64,000 bases of DNA from Hydractinia symbiolongicarpus (lineage: Eukaryota; Cnidaria; Hydrozoa; Anthoathecata; Hydractiniidae): positions 22,345,501 through 22,409,500 of the forward strand of contig NC_079878.1 in assembly GCF_029227915.1 (NCBI RefSeq). The letters are read 5' to 3'. How positions within the stretch are numbered: position 1 is the stretch's first letter; each line of letters begins with the position of its first letter. Shown piece after piece: positions 28,979 to 41,831 of the stretch. The position numbers were made by a program, and so were the translations under genes. A model generated the notes under the pieces. That model had not been told where the DNA came from. It did no database searches and worked only from the letters and a program-made list of their open reading frames with translations.

Positions 28979-30702
28979 TGTTCAAAGCGGTTGAAACTAC
29001 TTCATCTCAAGTACCAGAAACATCTCGTTCGTTTGACAATCATATTTATGCTGTTTGTTTGTGTTCGTTAAAACTCTCTTCAGTACCATTCAATTCTTTT
29101 TTTCTCTCTCTACATCTTCACATGGTTGGATTTTTCTTTCTGTTTCTCTCCCCATTATGCAGAAATGTGTACACGGTCGAATGCACGAACAATGTGAGAG
29201 ATCTGTAGCGCCTTGTGAGAGGGAAGTTTCACTGAATGCATCCAAGCATTAATTTTGAAACTATGAATTTAAAATCAACTGCAGTAAAATATTTGTATAT
29301 CATTCGAGTCGAAATATATTAACGCTTTTAAGGACTTTTACGATGAAGTATAAACTAAGATGTGGAAAAGTTTTAGCAAAACAAGATTCAACAGTGCAAT
29401 GGTAAAACTAACGTATGGATAACAGAAAAAATTATATAAAAAATATATTAAATTTTGTATAAAGCGTTAAAAGCTACAATTGACATGATCGTTGATAACT
29501 GATGTTATATGTACTGAAAAGAAATTTTTAAAAGACTTCACAAAAATTTGAGAATTGCTCAAATTAGCCAATTAAGTTTAATCGGAATATGAAAACGAAG
29601 CAAGGTTTAAAATAATCCGGCGAGAATTAACATTTTTTTCAAAAATAAACTTTCGCGAACAGCCTTATTTTCTATATTATGTGAGAAAAATTCGCAAAAA
29701 TCACTCAAAATTCTGTTTTTTTATAAGAAAACATACTTTTTAGGTTCAGCCTGAGATGTTTCTTAAATTTCAAGGATATTTTCTAAAGATTTAGGAGTCA
29801 GACTCCTGTTTTACACACTTGAATTCTCTTTAGTAAGATCCCTGTATCAATTTACTTTTTCAATATTCTTAATAGGTGTTAACAGTTGAAGATACTTATA
29901 ATCTCAGCCTCAAATTAAAAAAACATCTTGTAAATTATGCAAGTCTACAGTGTTTGTTGATAGACAACCAAAATTTCAAGTTTTTCTTATCAATCAGTGA
30001 TTTCAGTTATCAATTCAGAGTTTTAAATCTAAACTAAATGCGAAATTTAGGCCTTGATATCTTGAAATAAGGAATGGATGTTTCAACTACACTTTCTTAT
30101 TTAAACCATATACAATTTATTCTTTGTAAAATAAAAATAGTGTCAACAATTCAATTTTTGCTATTCAGCGTTTTAACTTTCTACAAGAATTTACTGGTTC
30201 TTTAACATTACAATTTACCCCGTGCGTAAAATAATTTTGACGGAGAGTTGATTTTAATAACGGGAAAAATTACATCTTGGGAGGTTTAATTTGGCGACGA
30301 AGGAAAAATTATATTTTTGCAAGGTTAAATTTGGCGATGAAGGAAAAATTATATATTGGCGAGGGTTAATTTGGCGATGACGGGAAATTATAATTTGGCG
30401 TGTTTTAATTTGGCGATGGAGGAAAAATTATATTTTGGCGAGGGTAAAATTTGGCGATGAAGAAAATCAGCCAATTAAAAGTTAAACATTGGTAGAAAAT
30501 TATTATATGATACAGATCGCCAATTTTTCAAACTTTCAACGCCCTAAAATTTGTATGAATAAATTATCCAACATTGACATCGTTTGAAACCAGATTAATA
30601 CCAGAATTTGGTAACTTTAGATCAAAATCGCCAATTTTGATAATTTTCTCCGCGCTAAAATTTGTATAAGATATACATTACAGAAATATGTTTGAGACCA
30701 GA
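28979..30702. other. Intergenic region between secreted-protein gene and POLH
   Basis: AT-rich spacer of 1.7 kb that should hold the promoter of the minus-strand gene starting at 28978 and the 3' UTR region of POLH. Apart from the tandem array at 30250-30461 and a fragment near 29620-29690 with TTTCGCGAA text, I see nothing recognisable. Confidence 0.5.
30250..30461. repeat. Degenerate tandem repeat of about 45 bp, five copies
   Basis: Five imperfect copies built on TTTGGCGATGAAGGAAAAAT followed by TATATTTTGGCGAGGGTTAA. Copies differ by point changes and small indels. A looser version of the TTTGGTGATG motif appears at 40460-40580. Confidence 0.75.
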
Positions 30703-33700
30703 TTAACTAGCTGAAAAATATTTTCGAAACGAATCGTCAGTTTTCGTTTTTTTCTTTAATGGAGAGTTCGTGTAATTCGACGCTTGATTTCGAATTCCGT
30801 TCGAATTTTCATTTCGCTTGTTACTATAAAGGTTTAAGAAGTCCTTTCTCATCGAATCTTGCAAGTCTTTTGCGAAATGGAAATCCATGTGTTCTGGCAA
30901 GTCCCAAACCAACACTCTCTTCCCGCATTTCTCACAAATCGACAAATCTTGAATCGAACCGGAACAATTAGGGGAAACAATATTTCCTTCAACATCTTCG
31001 CATATATTTGATATTCTATCATTCACTCGAATACTGCCGCCTCTAGATCGCTTCGTAGCCGTAGAAGTCTCTGTAGTACTGCAAAATCTTGAAAACAAAT
31101 TTTGACCAAAGTTTGCTGGAGAAGATTTCTCTCTAGTCTTGTCATGCGTATCAATAGCGTTATTTTTACCAGAACTTTCTTCATTTGGTTCACTATGGGA
31201 AAGCAATCTGTTTTTCATCTTGGTACCCAATGTAGGTGCATCAATTTTGTTGCACCCAGATTCAGAATTGAACTTCCGAGTGGTGGCAGCAAAGTAATTG
31301 GATATTGCAACAGAACTTTTTTTCTTTGGGGAGCTTTTTCTCTCTAGTACAGGCACGTTTTTTCTATCATGATTTGCAAGGGCTGTAGCTGCTGTTTCCG
31401 CCGTCATATATGAATTTATCGATTTCACCCCTGGTGTAGCAATATCTTGAAATTTACTTGCGCATAAATTCAAATTAATAAGTCCAGGACTCCTAAATAA
31501 AACGAAGAAACGATAATTAACGGGTTTCTACTCGATTATTCAGCTTTTTACCGTATACAAATAAATTTTCCATTTGAATCCATCTCAAGGAAGGTGGCTC
31601 ATTTATGGAAGAAGTTTTTTATTCTTTTTTTAATAGCATTAAAAAATATAACTTATTATATAAAAAAAGAAATGCAAAAACAAATTAAAATAAAGTTTTA
31701 CAATTTAAAATCCCACAAGAACAAACTATTTACAAAGACCATAACACAGACATAACGCCCCGAAAACCCCGAAATACAAACCAGGTTTAAAATTTGAACT
31801 ACTAAAGGAAATTGACAACAAGTACAATACAGAAACGTTTTTATGTTAATTCTATCAGATTTGTCTAAGAAGAGCACCCCTTAAGAAAATTATTTTTATA
31901 TACATAAGTTTTTGATCTTTGCTTTTACGTACAAATAAATTACAATACCCATAGTTATATCTGACGTGGAATAACAATCTGGTAAAACTTATATAATATT
32001 ACTGACAATACTTATAGAAAAACTACCTATTGACAGAACATTCTGTGAATTTAAAAAACAACAACAATTATCTGTAGCTGCAACCATAACATTCTTAGAG
32101 GCCATATTTTTAAATAATCAAGGCACAAGGATACTTATGAGTATTACTTTGGGTGATTGCATTGCTCTTATTACATTTTCTTGAATATATAACTTGATGA
32201 AGACCAATATTTAGTCTAATACCACCAACACAACATGCTTAGGATAGCCTTAGAGGAAAGGGATAGCCAAGTCATAATGTTATTTACAGATGTTTCAAAA
32301 AATATAAAATCCAAACTATAGTCATAAGAAAAACAATAGCTAGCTAGCTAAACACCAGAAAAAAACTATAAACCAGTAATTTTAATAAGCCCAATAGGTA
32401 TAAAATAAGTGTCATGTTCTACTTTTTACCAAAAGTTCATAATTTGCCCATTTGACAAGTTAACTTGAGAAATAATAAAGGTAAACAAACTATATGTACA
32501 TCACTTCGCTGGAAAATTATAATTGTCTATAAACTAACCTCGTTTTCATGTTAGTATGTCTATTCCGGCTGTGAATTTTGCAGAATGGAAATGGATATTG
32601 GAATAAGTCTATTGAAGTTCCCCCTATTTGGAGATAAGACGTCGTCTTATTTAAATGGGGCCCTAAACATTTCCTCAAAACAGAATTTTTTTTCATACGT
32701 AAATAGAGTATGCGGAAACACCATGAGTAAGATTTATTTTTTCCTCTTTTAGGTGACCCCCTTTGAACTCTCATTTCTAAAAAATAAATGTTTCCCCCAT
32801 TTATTTAATTTTCTTATTCTCGAAATTCTTATTTGCTGAAATAAAAACAAAAGGAATATTGTGTTATGTTTGAAACCAAGATATATAAATACGGTATAGC
32901 TTAATGAAAACTGTAAATAACACCTGCTCCTCCCCCTCTCATACCCCTCTACCCCTAGTAAGTGGGGTTTAGCTAGGAGCAGTAAGGTCCCTGTTAGCTA
33001 GGCCTACAGATTCTAAAAAACGTCTGCGTTTGACTGTAAAAATTAAAAATATACTCACCATTCGTTTGTAGAAGAACTTTTATTAAATTCAGATAAAACC
33101 CGAAATGCTTCATCTTGAATGTCAGCTGATGTTATTCTCAGCACAGAACATCTTCTTGACTGACTTTGATTTTGATCATTAACACATCCTGCAGTTATTT
33201 GTGTGGCAACACGATTGTTCTAAGAATAACAATAACATTCCTACAATTCAAATGTAAAGTTGAATTAACGTTGGGCAAGGATACAGGAGACGTTTTTTTT
33301 CAGCCTGAAGAATTAATGAAACGAAAAACAAACAAAAAAAGGTAAGAAACAGAGATTAAAACCCTAACCCTAACTATGTAACTTTAGAACAAAATTTTGT
33401 CATATCTTGTTCTAAAAGTTACACATATTTTATATGAAAATGATGATTCAAACTAAAGTTTGTTTTCAATTAGTACGATAGACTAGCTAAGGAAGTAGAT
33501 AATCAACAAGCAAGCAACAGATAAGTCAAACTTTGAAGGACTAGCCAAAATTTTGTGGATTGTATGTAGACTCTTTGTAATTTTCACTTCTTACCTTGTT
33601 GGGTTTGTTTTAGGCTTTCAAATTAACATACAGTCGATGCTCGATATCTCGAGATAAAGGATAGTCGAGATATCTAACGTCGAGGACCTCTAAAGGTCGG

Positions 33701-36700
33701 ATACCCGTACTTGTTTATGAAAGTTTACGTTCTTGATTAGATTGTTGAAATAAGGAACAAAAAAAGACAGAATATATGGATAATAGTGCGCGCTTGTTAC
33801 TAAATTACTTCTCTCCAAAGAAGCTTAAAATACTAATTTCGAACTTTTTATAAAATCGAATGTTTTTGTTCGAAATTTCAAGATAACGTGAAGAGACAAA
33901 AAAAATAGTTCGACAAAGCGCAAGTTCGAGATAATGGGTATTTGAGATGTTCGAGCACCGACTGTAATGTATCGTTCAAAACAAAAATGCAGTGAAAATT
34001 AAATAGCGTTAATTAAAAAAAAATGATTTCGGTCAACATTTTTTAAATTTCTTTATTTTTCAAACAGATTTGAAAAGAATATCACCAACAACAGATCTAT
34101 GAAGATGTGAACAAACTTACTAAAAACATGCTATCTATGTTTATACCTGCTGTTTATCTTTTTCGAGTCTTTCGACAATCTCATCGGCAAAATTTCCCAA
34201 CCATTTATAAACCTGTAAATAAATTCGCACTCTTACGGAATTTCTAATACAGAGGAAAAATATAGGACAAACCACACACCATAAAAGGCTTGACACACTT
34301 ACGTCTGCTTTTGTTTTTAATTTTTGTGCACCACGAAAGTTTTTGCCACACCCGACAGATTGAGTTAATTGTCTGACTCGAACAGGTTCGTGATCAATCC
34401 CTCTACACAACCAATACACTTGTTCCCTAAAAGAAAACGAAGAGGTGGTAGAAAGAAACATAACTTAGGCAATGTCGAGTTACCGAAAATGTCGAGTTAT
34501 GAAAAATGTCGGGTTAACGAAAATAGGGAGTTAAAATTGTTAGAAAAGAAAACCGTTTTTATGTTATACATTGCAAAATTACATATGAGACAAAGATTAT
34601 ACAAAGAAAAAATAGAAGGACTTGATTCTGTGAAATATTGTGTGCAACACACAATCTTATTAACTACTCTCTAATGAATATTCGAACCTACTACACAAAC
34701 ATCATATATTCAGTATTTGAATAATATAATCCTCACCCAGCTTTCGTTCCCACATTTGCTTGTAACTCCTGTAGAGATATTGGTAGCAATTCAGACATGT
34801 ATTCCACTTTAAATTTTTCTTCCAACAGCGCTCCCACCTTTCCACCTAAGTGTCGCCTATAAGAACAAACCACAAAAACTATTTCCACGTGTAAGGTAAC
34901 GTTTTTTAACACAAGAACTATGTAAGTAAAGAATCAGTTCTGCAAAATACACATAGAACTTAGCTTCATATGCATGCTCATAACAAAGAGTCAGTTCTGC
35001 AAAATACACACGTAACTTACACTTTTCTTATTTTAGTGCTTTCAAACATCCCAACAATGTTTTCTTCCAATATTAAGCTCTGCTGATTAGGTTTATAAAA
35101 GCCGGCAACAACTTTCGCAAGGACCTAAAGACAAATTCACATTATGTAAGAAATTTATTGTTTCTATAAGCTGAGTTTCCACTCAAGAACATGAAAAATT
35201 AGAATGAAACAAGGATAACACTTAAAGTTAAATGTCTGTTTAGCTAATGACTTTTTCGTTTTTACAACTTTTTTTTCCATTTCTGTCCGCAATAAAAGTG
35301 ATTTCAACTTTCTGTTGGATTGTTATATCACATTTTAACAGCCGGTCAGGGTCCTAAAATCACAATTATTCGATCCGATCCCTTTCTTCTAATTTCCGAA
35401 TGCAAATTCACATTAAGCTTTTATAGCCATTTATCCGAAAATATAGAACTTAAATTTTAAAAACCTTGTTTGGTCCAATACCAGCAGAACACGAAAACCC
35501 CAGTTTTTGTCGGACAGCTTGTCTCATTTTGGAAGCAATAACAGCACCAATAGCAAGTCGAAAATTGTCGTTCCTTTTCAATGTGATCAACCATTGTTTG
35601 AAGAGATCAGAATTTAAGATAACATCTTTACTCTGTAACTTCGGATCAATATTGTCAACACCAATGATATGCGTGTCCTGGAAAATTTGCATAGCCACTT
35701 CCTCAACATTATAATTCTGAAGGGTCCTACATTCAAAAACGTTAAAAATTAAAAAAAGAACGTGTTGTATGTGTGCGTTACTGTCAGTTTTATAATCTCA
35801 GACGCTAGAAGAGTGAGGAATTCTCTGTTTTAGGCTTAGCTCGTTTTCAAAAGCTATATTTTCGGGTTTTCCAGTCAGAATCCCAAGAATTTTGTGCCCT
35901 CTTTTAAGGAGTTATCCAGTTCGAGAAAAACAAACATTCCAATAAAAAAACAAAACGTAAACAGTTCCCATAACCTGTTGGCTAAAAAAAACAGAATCTA
36001 TAAGCAAATAATATACATGAAGAAATATCTTTTCCAGTTTTTTTTCTCAATTTGCAACTCTTTAGTTGTTTTTCAAGGAATATAATAGTCATCACAAACT
36101 TTGACTAAAATGATTCTCTAATTCAACTAAAAATGAAAAAAAGGAAAACACAGGTTTAGTTATGAAATTATTCTGGAAAAAACTTTTGGGGTGCCTTGTA
36201 AAATGTTCTAAATGATTCAGAGTTTATGGGGCTAAAATTAAGGAGATTTGGGGACTTTTTATGAGAATTTTTAACCATTTCAGAGAAGAAGATGGTGTTT
36301 TCATAAAAAAATTGAGGAGATTTTAGTACATTTTTATGTTTTTCCAAAAAAAATTAAAATATTTGAGGTGAAGCTATAAGTTAAGAACAAATTATTGCTT
36401 TAAATTATGCTGTAGCATTAGTATGCATTTTAAATCTACTCAATTTATTTGTTTCACACAAACAAATACATTGAGTAGATGTGACAAAAAAACATAAAGC
36501 TTACTGATCTATTTTTTCTGTCAAGTCCAAGTATGCTTCATCAACACTTGCTCGTTCTATAACTGGACAAAATTCAGCAAGAATCTCAATTACGTCAGCC
36601 CCAGCATCTCTAAATTGTGTCAAGTCAGCTTTTCCCCTGCTTTCGGGAACAGGAACCAGAGCAATGTCTGGACAAACTTTTTTTGCATCATCTCCTCTCA

Positions 36701-39700
36701 TTTGCCGTGTTACTCCACATTTTCTAGCTTCATAGCTTACTGCGATAATCCTAAAAACATATATATCATTTATATTTAAAATGTTTTGCGCAGGACTGTG
36801 TGCCGGAAAGCTAACTGTAAACAAAGAAATGTATGCTTCAAGTAAACTGATTTCTCAAGCTCACTTAAAGCTAAATGATGATTTCGTATAATTAGTGGAA
36901 TTTTAAATTACAAATTCTTTATAAAATCCACTTTAAATTTTTTACAGAGATACAAAACAACTCCCTACAAACTTTCCAAGCTCTTTCATATAAAATCAAC
37001 TTGTTTTTTGAACAGAAGAGTAGACTTAAATGTTTGCAACCTTTAAATATTCAGGCAGAGAAAATGTGTTAGTAATGTGATGTAGAAGTAATGACAATTT
37101 CTCCTAAGCATCTCATATCACTAATTAGACCAATGCTATGCAACTACATAGGTAAAGATGTCTGAATACTTTTTTTACCTGATTTATCATTCCCTAATTT
37201 AAAGCCAGAAAAAGCCATTTTTGTTGGATTGACTCCACCCACGATCAAGTAAAAATTTTAAAAAAAGTTGACCAAAAGTCAATAAAAAGGTAGAAATTGT
37301 GGTTTATCGGTATCACTAAAAGTTGCTGGTTCGACTGACAATATTCTAAAAAGATTTTTTGATACCTTCTTCAATAAAATATACACTTAAAACCAAACAA
37401 AGAATTGTTGATGAGTTTCAAGTTTATTACATGGTTCACTTTTACTGTGGGTTATATGTTATATATATCATGGGAATAATATTAAAAATGTACGTAAATT
37501 TTTCGTAAATTTTTGTATGCAACAATTTGAACATCCATAATATTCGGTCTGCTGAGGTCTTTTTGTAAACTCTGTCAATAAAAGCAAGGCAATTCCTTAA
37601 GAGTTTATAATAAGAAACAGCTAAAAAGATAAAATTTGTGATTTACCCTTTAATGGCCAATGTCTAACCTCATACATCCCATTTTTTTAAAAATAACTGT
37701 AAACAGATTCCTTAAAAGATATGACTTTAAAAGGGAACCGAATCTGCTTTTATTAATCTTGTATTGTGTGGTTTACTTTCAGCTACTTACATCAGTGACG
37801 TTTAACTTTACTTGCTTTTAAGGCTCCTCCACTATCTAGTAAACCACATTTATAATTTATGTTTTCATGTGTATTACTAGATCCCTGTCTTTCAATGAAG
37901 TCTGCTGAATTTCCTTCTCTTCTATTGAACTAAGCCACAGAATATTACTTCTTTAAGTAAATCATTTAAAATCAATCTGGAAGAATTACAAAGATGTTTG
38001 CGAAGTGTCATGGGTGACATTTTTATCCTTTTTTTGGACATGAAAATGTTTGGACATGAAAATGTAAAGAGCTTTTAAAACAACACAAAATGGCCTATAT
38101 TTTGTTATTGGTGTATACTCAGTTAGACATCACACACGAATCCCCCCCTAAGAAAAAACAATGTGATAAAGATACAAAAACTAATGTGTAAAAAAGTACA
38201 GTAATGCTATCAGGAAGCCTACCATTGTGTATCGTGTATCATGCGCGACACCCACGATACACGATCTTTGTGCTCAAAGGTGATAAAAAAAATCGTGTGT
38301 AATGTAAATTAAATAATGTAAATTAAGCTACGAAGTTGAACGGTGGCTGATAACAACGCTAGCGATGAATCATGAAAATCATTACTTAAAATAATATTCT
38401 GTTTTGTTAATGATTTTTTCTTATGTTTTAATTATTTTGTTTCAGTTATTTTTTTTAAGTTTAATTTTTTAAAAGACGTCTATAAAAAGCTTAAAATACT
38501 GTTAAATTTTGAATTTTAAAGGTACTAAAAAGCTACTGAGCGCAAGATATAATAAATTCGCCGTATTCTTTTAACAATATCTATAATAATTAGTGCAGCC
38601 ATAAGTAAAAACAAATCAATTAAATAGGCTTCTAAAAAAGATTTGTGTTAACTCTAAGCACTACAAAGCCTTCTAAATCATTCGTATTTCACAACTCTAA
38701 TAATTTAGGAGAGCTTTTACAGATTAAAGAAAAACAGAAATTTGCATAAATGAATCTGGATTTCCATAGCAAAACTATCATGGTTTTCATGATCCATCGC
38801 AATGAACAAGATCATCAAGATAGTTTCGCGATCTACTATCTAATATTTTTATAATCATGACAGACACGATAGGATCATGGATCGTGGGTGTAGCGCATGA
38901 TCACGATGTTAGGCTTCCTGATAACGGTACTGTATTGTACTAAAAATTAAAAAAAATAAGTTGTAGAAGAATCAAGTTCCACAATTTCTTTTAAAATTCC
39001 ATCATCTGTAATAATTTCTTGCACAAAATCTACTATTTCCTCTGTTACAACTACATACCTTATTTTTTTCTTGTATACTTTGATCTTATGAAGGCCTAAG
39101 CCAATACCTTACTTGTAATCTGCTTGATATACCTTCATTTCTGAAAGCTAAGTAGGCACAATACCGTCTTTATTTCTACTACAATTACTAAATTATCAGC
39201 AGATAATAAATGCTCCAATTTTAGTGCATTCATTTACGCATTTTGGGCCCACTTTTATCTGCAAAAATGATTACAACAAAGGTTTCTTCTACATGTACTT
39301 TACATCCTTAGGGTAACACTTGGACAGTGTGCAGAAAATGGAATTAATAATCAATAAAATAATATAAATAGTTTGAATGCTGCTCTTAAAGATATGAAAC
39401 CATACAATAATCAAAACTTAAATTGTATAGTTTTTCAGGATTTTCTTGCTTTTAAAATGTATACTACAGCTATAAAGATAAAGTTATTATTAATATATAT
39501 CTTGCAAGAAGCTTTTTTTAATACAAGAAGAACCTCTCCATTAAATCCCATCATCATACCTACACCAGTCATAATTTTTTTAAAAAAATACGCTTAATGT
39601 CTCAACAAATAAAAAATAAGTATACGCAATAAATGAATTTTTGACTGACTTTGTTGGTTAAGCTTGGTGAAACAAATACATCAGATCATGAACTTAGTCT

Positions 39701-40383
39701 TGAGAAAGTCAAGAAGTATATTCAATTATCAAAAGAAAGGTAAGCTAACAGAAAGGAGTTTACTCAGGCTAGATTATAATTACAAGAACATTTAAAGCTT
39801 CAGGTAGTACACACTGTGTCACGTTTGGTGTCAATGTTGAACACTTGTGATCCTCTTCCAATATTAATACACACTTGGAAATCAATTGATCTATTTGCCT
39901 TATTTTAATATGGACTAATAGTGGTGACTTATATTTTATATGCTTACCTCATTAATTTGAGTGTTTAAAGCTCCTGTTTGAGAAAATGTTTTTAAATTTC
40001 TGCCTAACTAGACAACAAACTTAAGGGAGCAAACCCTTCTCCTCGACTTAGCTACCAATTCTCAAATGAATGATACACTTCTCAAGACAGCCAATGATGC
40101 AAGATTTGGACTATGAGTGTTATACAGTACTATAGTAGTGTATTAAGTTTAATATTTCTATTGAACATGTTACACTACATGAAACAGACAAAAGTCCAAA
40201 CAAGAAGTTAGGCTATAAATAGAATCATATGACATACCCACCACCTTTCCAAGCATTATACTGAACCACAGCACATGGTTTCCCTTTCAAGGCAGGGTTT
40301 TTCTTCTGCGCGACTTGAACATAAAAACAATCCATATCCACCAATGCAACAATCCTTTTTTTAATTGTGCTTGCTTTAAACAT
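30703..40383 (-). CDS. POLH: DNA polymerase eta
   Basis: Y-family translesion polymerase that bypasses UV dimers in the nucleus. Nine exons, frame consistent throughout, 672 aa plus stop: 40238-40383, 36505-36750, 35465-35726, 35021-35124, 34737-34856, 34303-34426, 34147-34212, 33059-33219, 30703-31492. The N-terminus shows VALVDMDCFYVQV with the metal-binding Asp pair and KPCAVVQY. Exon 2 carries ESRGKADL and the catalytic SVDEAYLDLT. Exon 3 has SAGIGPNK. The last exon encodes a C2H2 ubiquitin-binding zinc finger (CEKCGKRV, then HMDFH) around residues 593-620, and ends with a basic stretch and SFRKYFSAS, a PCNA-interaction-like motif. Start at 40383 matches the usual short leader; an in-frame ATG at 40413 is possible. 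Slightly shorter than the human protein. Head to head with the MAP3K gene. Confidence 0.96.
31493..33058. other. POLH intron before the last exon
   Basis: An intron of 1.57 kb, AT-rich, with no mobile element or coding signal recognised. A short ORF at 32517-32774 on the minus strand has no domain or family resemblance. Confidence 0.5.
33631..33964. mobile_element. TA-flanked MITE (pogo/Tigger-like ends)
   Basis: 334-bp element in the POLH intron 33220-34146. Its ends are inverted repeats, CAGTCGATGCTCGA on the left and TCGAGCACCGACTG on the right, each bordered by TA, the target duplication of Tc1/mariner-pogo elements. It also has internal GATATCTCGAGATA-type palindromic segments. No coding capacity. 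Confidence 0.78.
36751..40237. other. Large first intron of POLH
   Basis: An intron of 3.5 kb between the start exon and the exon with the catalytic DE motif. It holds the TIR element at 38199-38932. The remainder is AT-rich with short unrelated ORFs, for example 39373-39597 plus, with no recognisable domain. Confidence 0.55.
38199..38932. mobile_element. 734-bp TIR element with TA target duplication
   Basis: Inverted termini CAGTAATGCTATCAGGAAG and, on the other strand at the far end, CAGTACCGTTATCAGGAAG; about 26 bases align with a few mismatches. TA flanks both ends. Subterminal regions hold many short direct and inverted copies of ATCGTG/CACGAT and TCATGATC, possible transposase-binding sites. 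Non-coding. A truncated relative lies at 15190-15757. Confidence 0.82.
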
Positions 40384-41831
40384 ATTTGCTGAGGTATATA
40401 AACTAAAATGCAAAAGGCTAATACATTATACCTTATTCGTACACATTTAAGGTATATATAGATTTAATTTGGTGATGGGGCAAAGTGATTTATTTTGGGG
40501 TTTATTTAACTTGATGATGTAGAAAAAAATTAAATTTGGTGTAAATTGATGACAAAAAAAATTTGGCATGGACTGAAATTGAGGATTTTAGACCAAATGT
40601 TTTTTTTGTCATAATTTGTATAAAATCAATAAGATCAGTGCTGTAATATTTTACATGGCTAGCCTCACAAATATCGAGGGATATACCCTGTCTATTATTT
40701 CAAAGAGGGGTCATGGCTTAAAAAGCGACTCTAGAGTAGAGTATTTAATGCTCATTTTGAGCTACGTAGATTCATTTAGGGTCCTCGCTCTGCTAGACAT
40801 CAACATCCAACGACTCACAGTGTGTCATCTACCCCATTTCCCTAACCTAGCTGTGGTTAACCCAGGACTATGGTAACATTCAGTTAGCTACCCATATCGA
40901 ATCACCACCAAAGGAAATTGAACTCTGGTCTCCCATACAAATTGTGAGGGTTATAACCACTAAATTATATAAATTTTTCAAAATGCAGACAAATTTTCTA
41001 AAAGGAGCTTTTTTATTTCATATTATTTTCATTTTCAGTCAAAGTAGCTTGTTGTTTTGCTTTTAACTCAAAATTTCCTGTGCTAGCCAATAGTAATAAA
41101 CAAGTAAAGTAAATGTGCAGAATAAATATTCACAAATTTGGAACTTGTCAAAAATGTAATGTAATGTCTATCTATACGTGTGTGCAAAAGTAGTGATTTT
41201 GCAGCCTGCAGAGCATTGAACGTTCAACGCTTATCTCCATATTTGAAAAATAATGAAAAAAGCCTTTTTCTCGATATTTTTTTCTGAGATTGTACGCTTT
41301 TTTTTCAACTTAACTATTTCAATTACCATTCCCTTTTTCTATTTCGCATATATGTTCAATTTCATGTTAGTTTTTGACATGTTTACAATAACAAAGAATG
41401 CAAAACAAGAAAGTGTAGAATTAAATATTTTTCCACTTTGACGCCTTTTTTCCGCGCCATCAGCAAACGCATGGCGATTTATTTTGATTTCATGTAAACT
41501 CTCCACTGAATTTTTTTTCATGCTCAGCTCGCTCAAGTGTGACTTACTTTGAGCACATATGCATTTTATATTACTATCTTCTGCATAATAAACTCACGTG
41601 ACCAAGGCGATATCATTGCCGCAAAAAAATTCTTAACTGAGCATAAAATATTATTTCGAATTTCTCCAAAAGACATCTTCAAATTTAATGGAATAAAATA
41701 TAAAGACTGTGCAGGAGGTATAGATCTACCTCTTGCCTTTTTAAAAACTCGCTTAATGCTCGATGATATTATTCACGTTGGTGTAAAGCTGGCTAACGCA
41801 TACCATCCAAAAACAAACGAATACAAAGATT
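40384..41831. other. Head-to-head intergenic region between POLH and the MAP3K gene
   Basis: 1.45 kb separating two divergent start codons, so both promoters or 5' UTRs should lie here. It contains a reverse-oriented SINE (40649-40968) and a 104-codon open frame (41549-41863) that overlaps the MAP3K start. No TATA box or CpG island is convincing by eye. Confidence 0.5.
40649..40968 (-). mobile_element. tRNA-derived SINE, near-complete diverged copy
   Basis: Reverse complement of the same family as 25106-25455, with GACAGGGTATATCCCTCGA, the CTAGCCATGTAAAA tail, the GGGTTAACC core and, at the right, a diverged tRNA-like head with TAATTTAGTGGTTAT (A box) and GAGTTCAATTTCC (decayed B box). It lies between POLH and the MAP3K gene. 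Confidence 0.8.
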
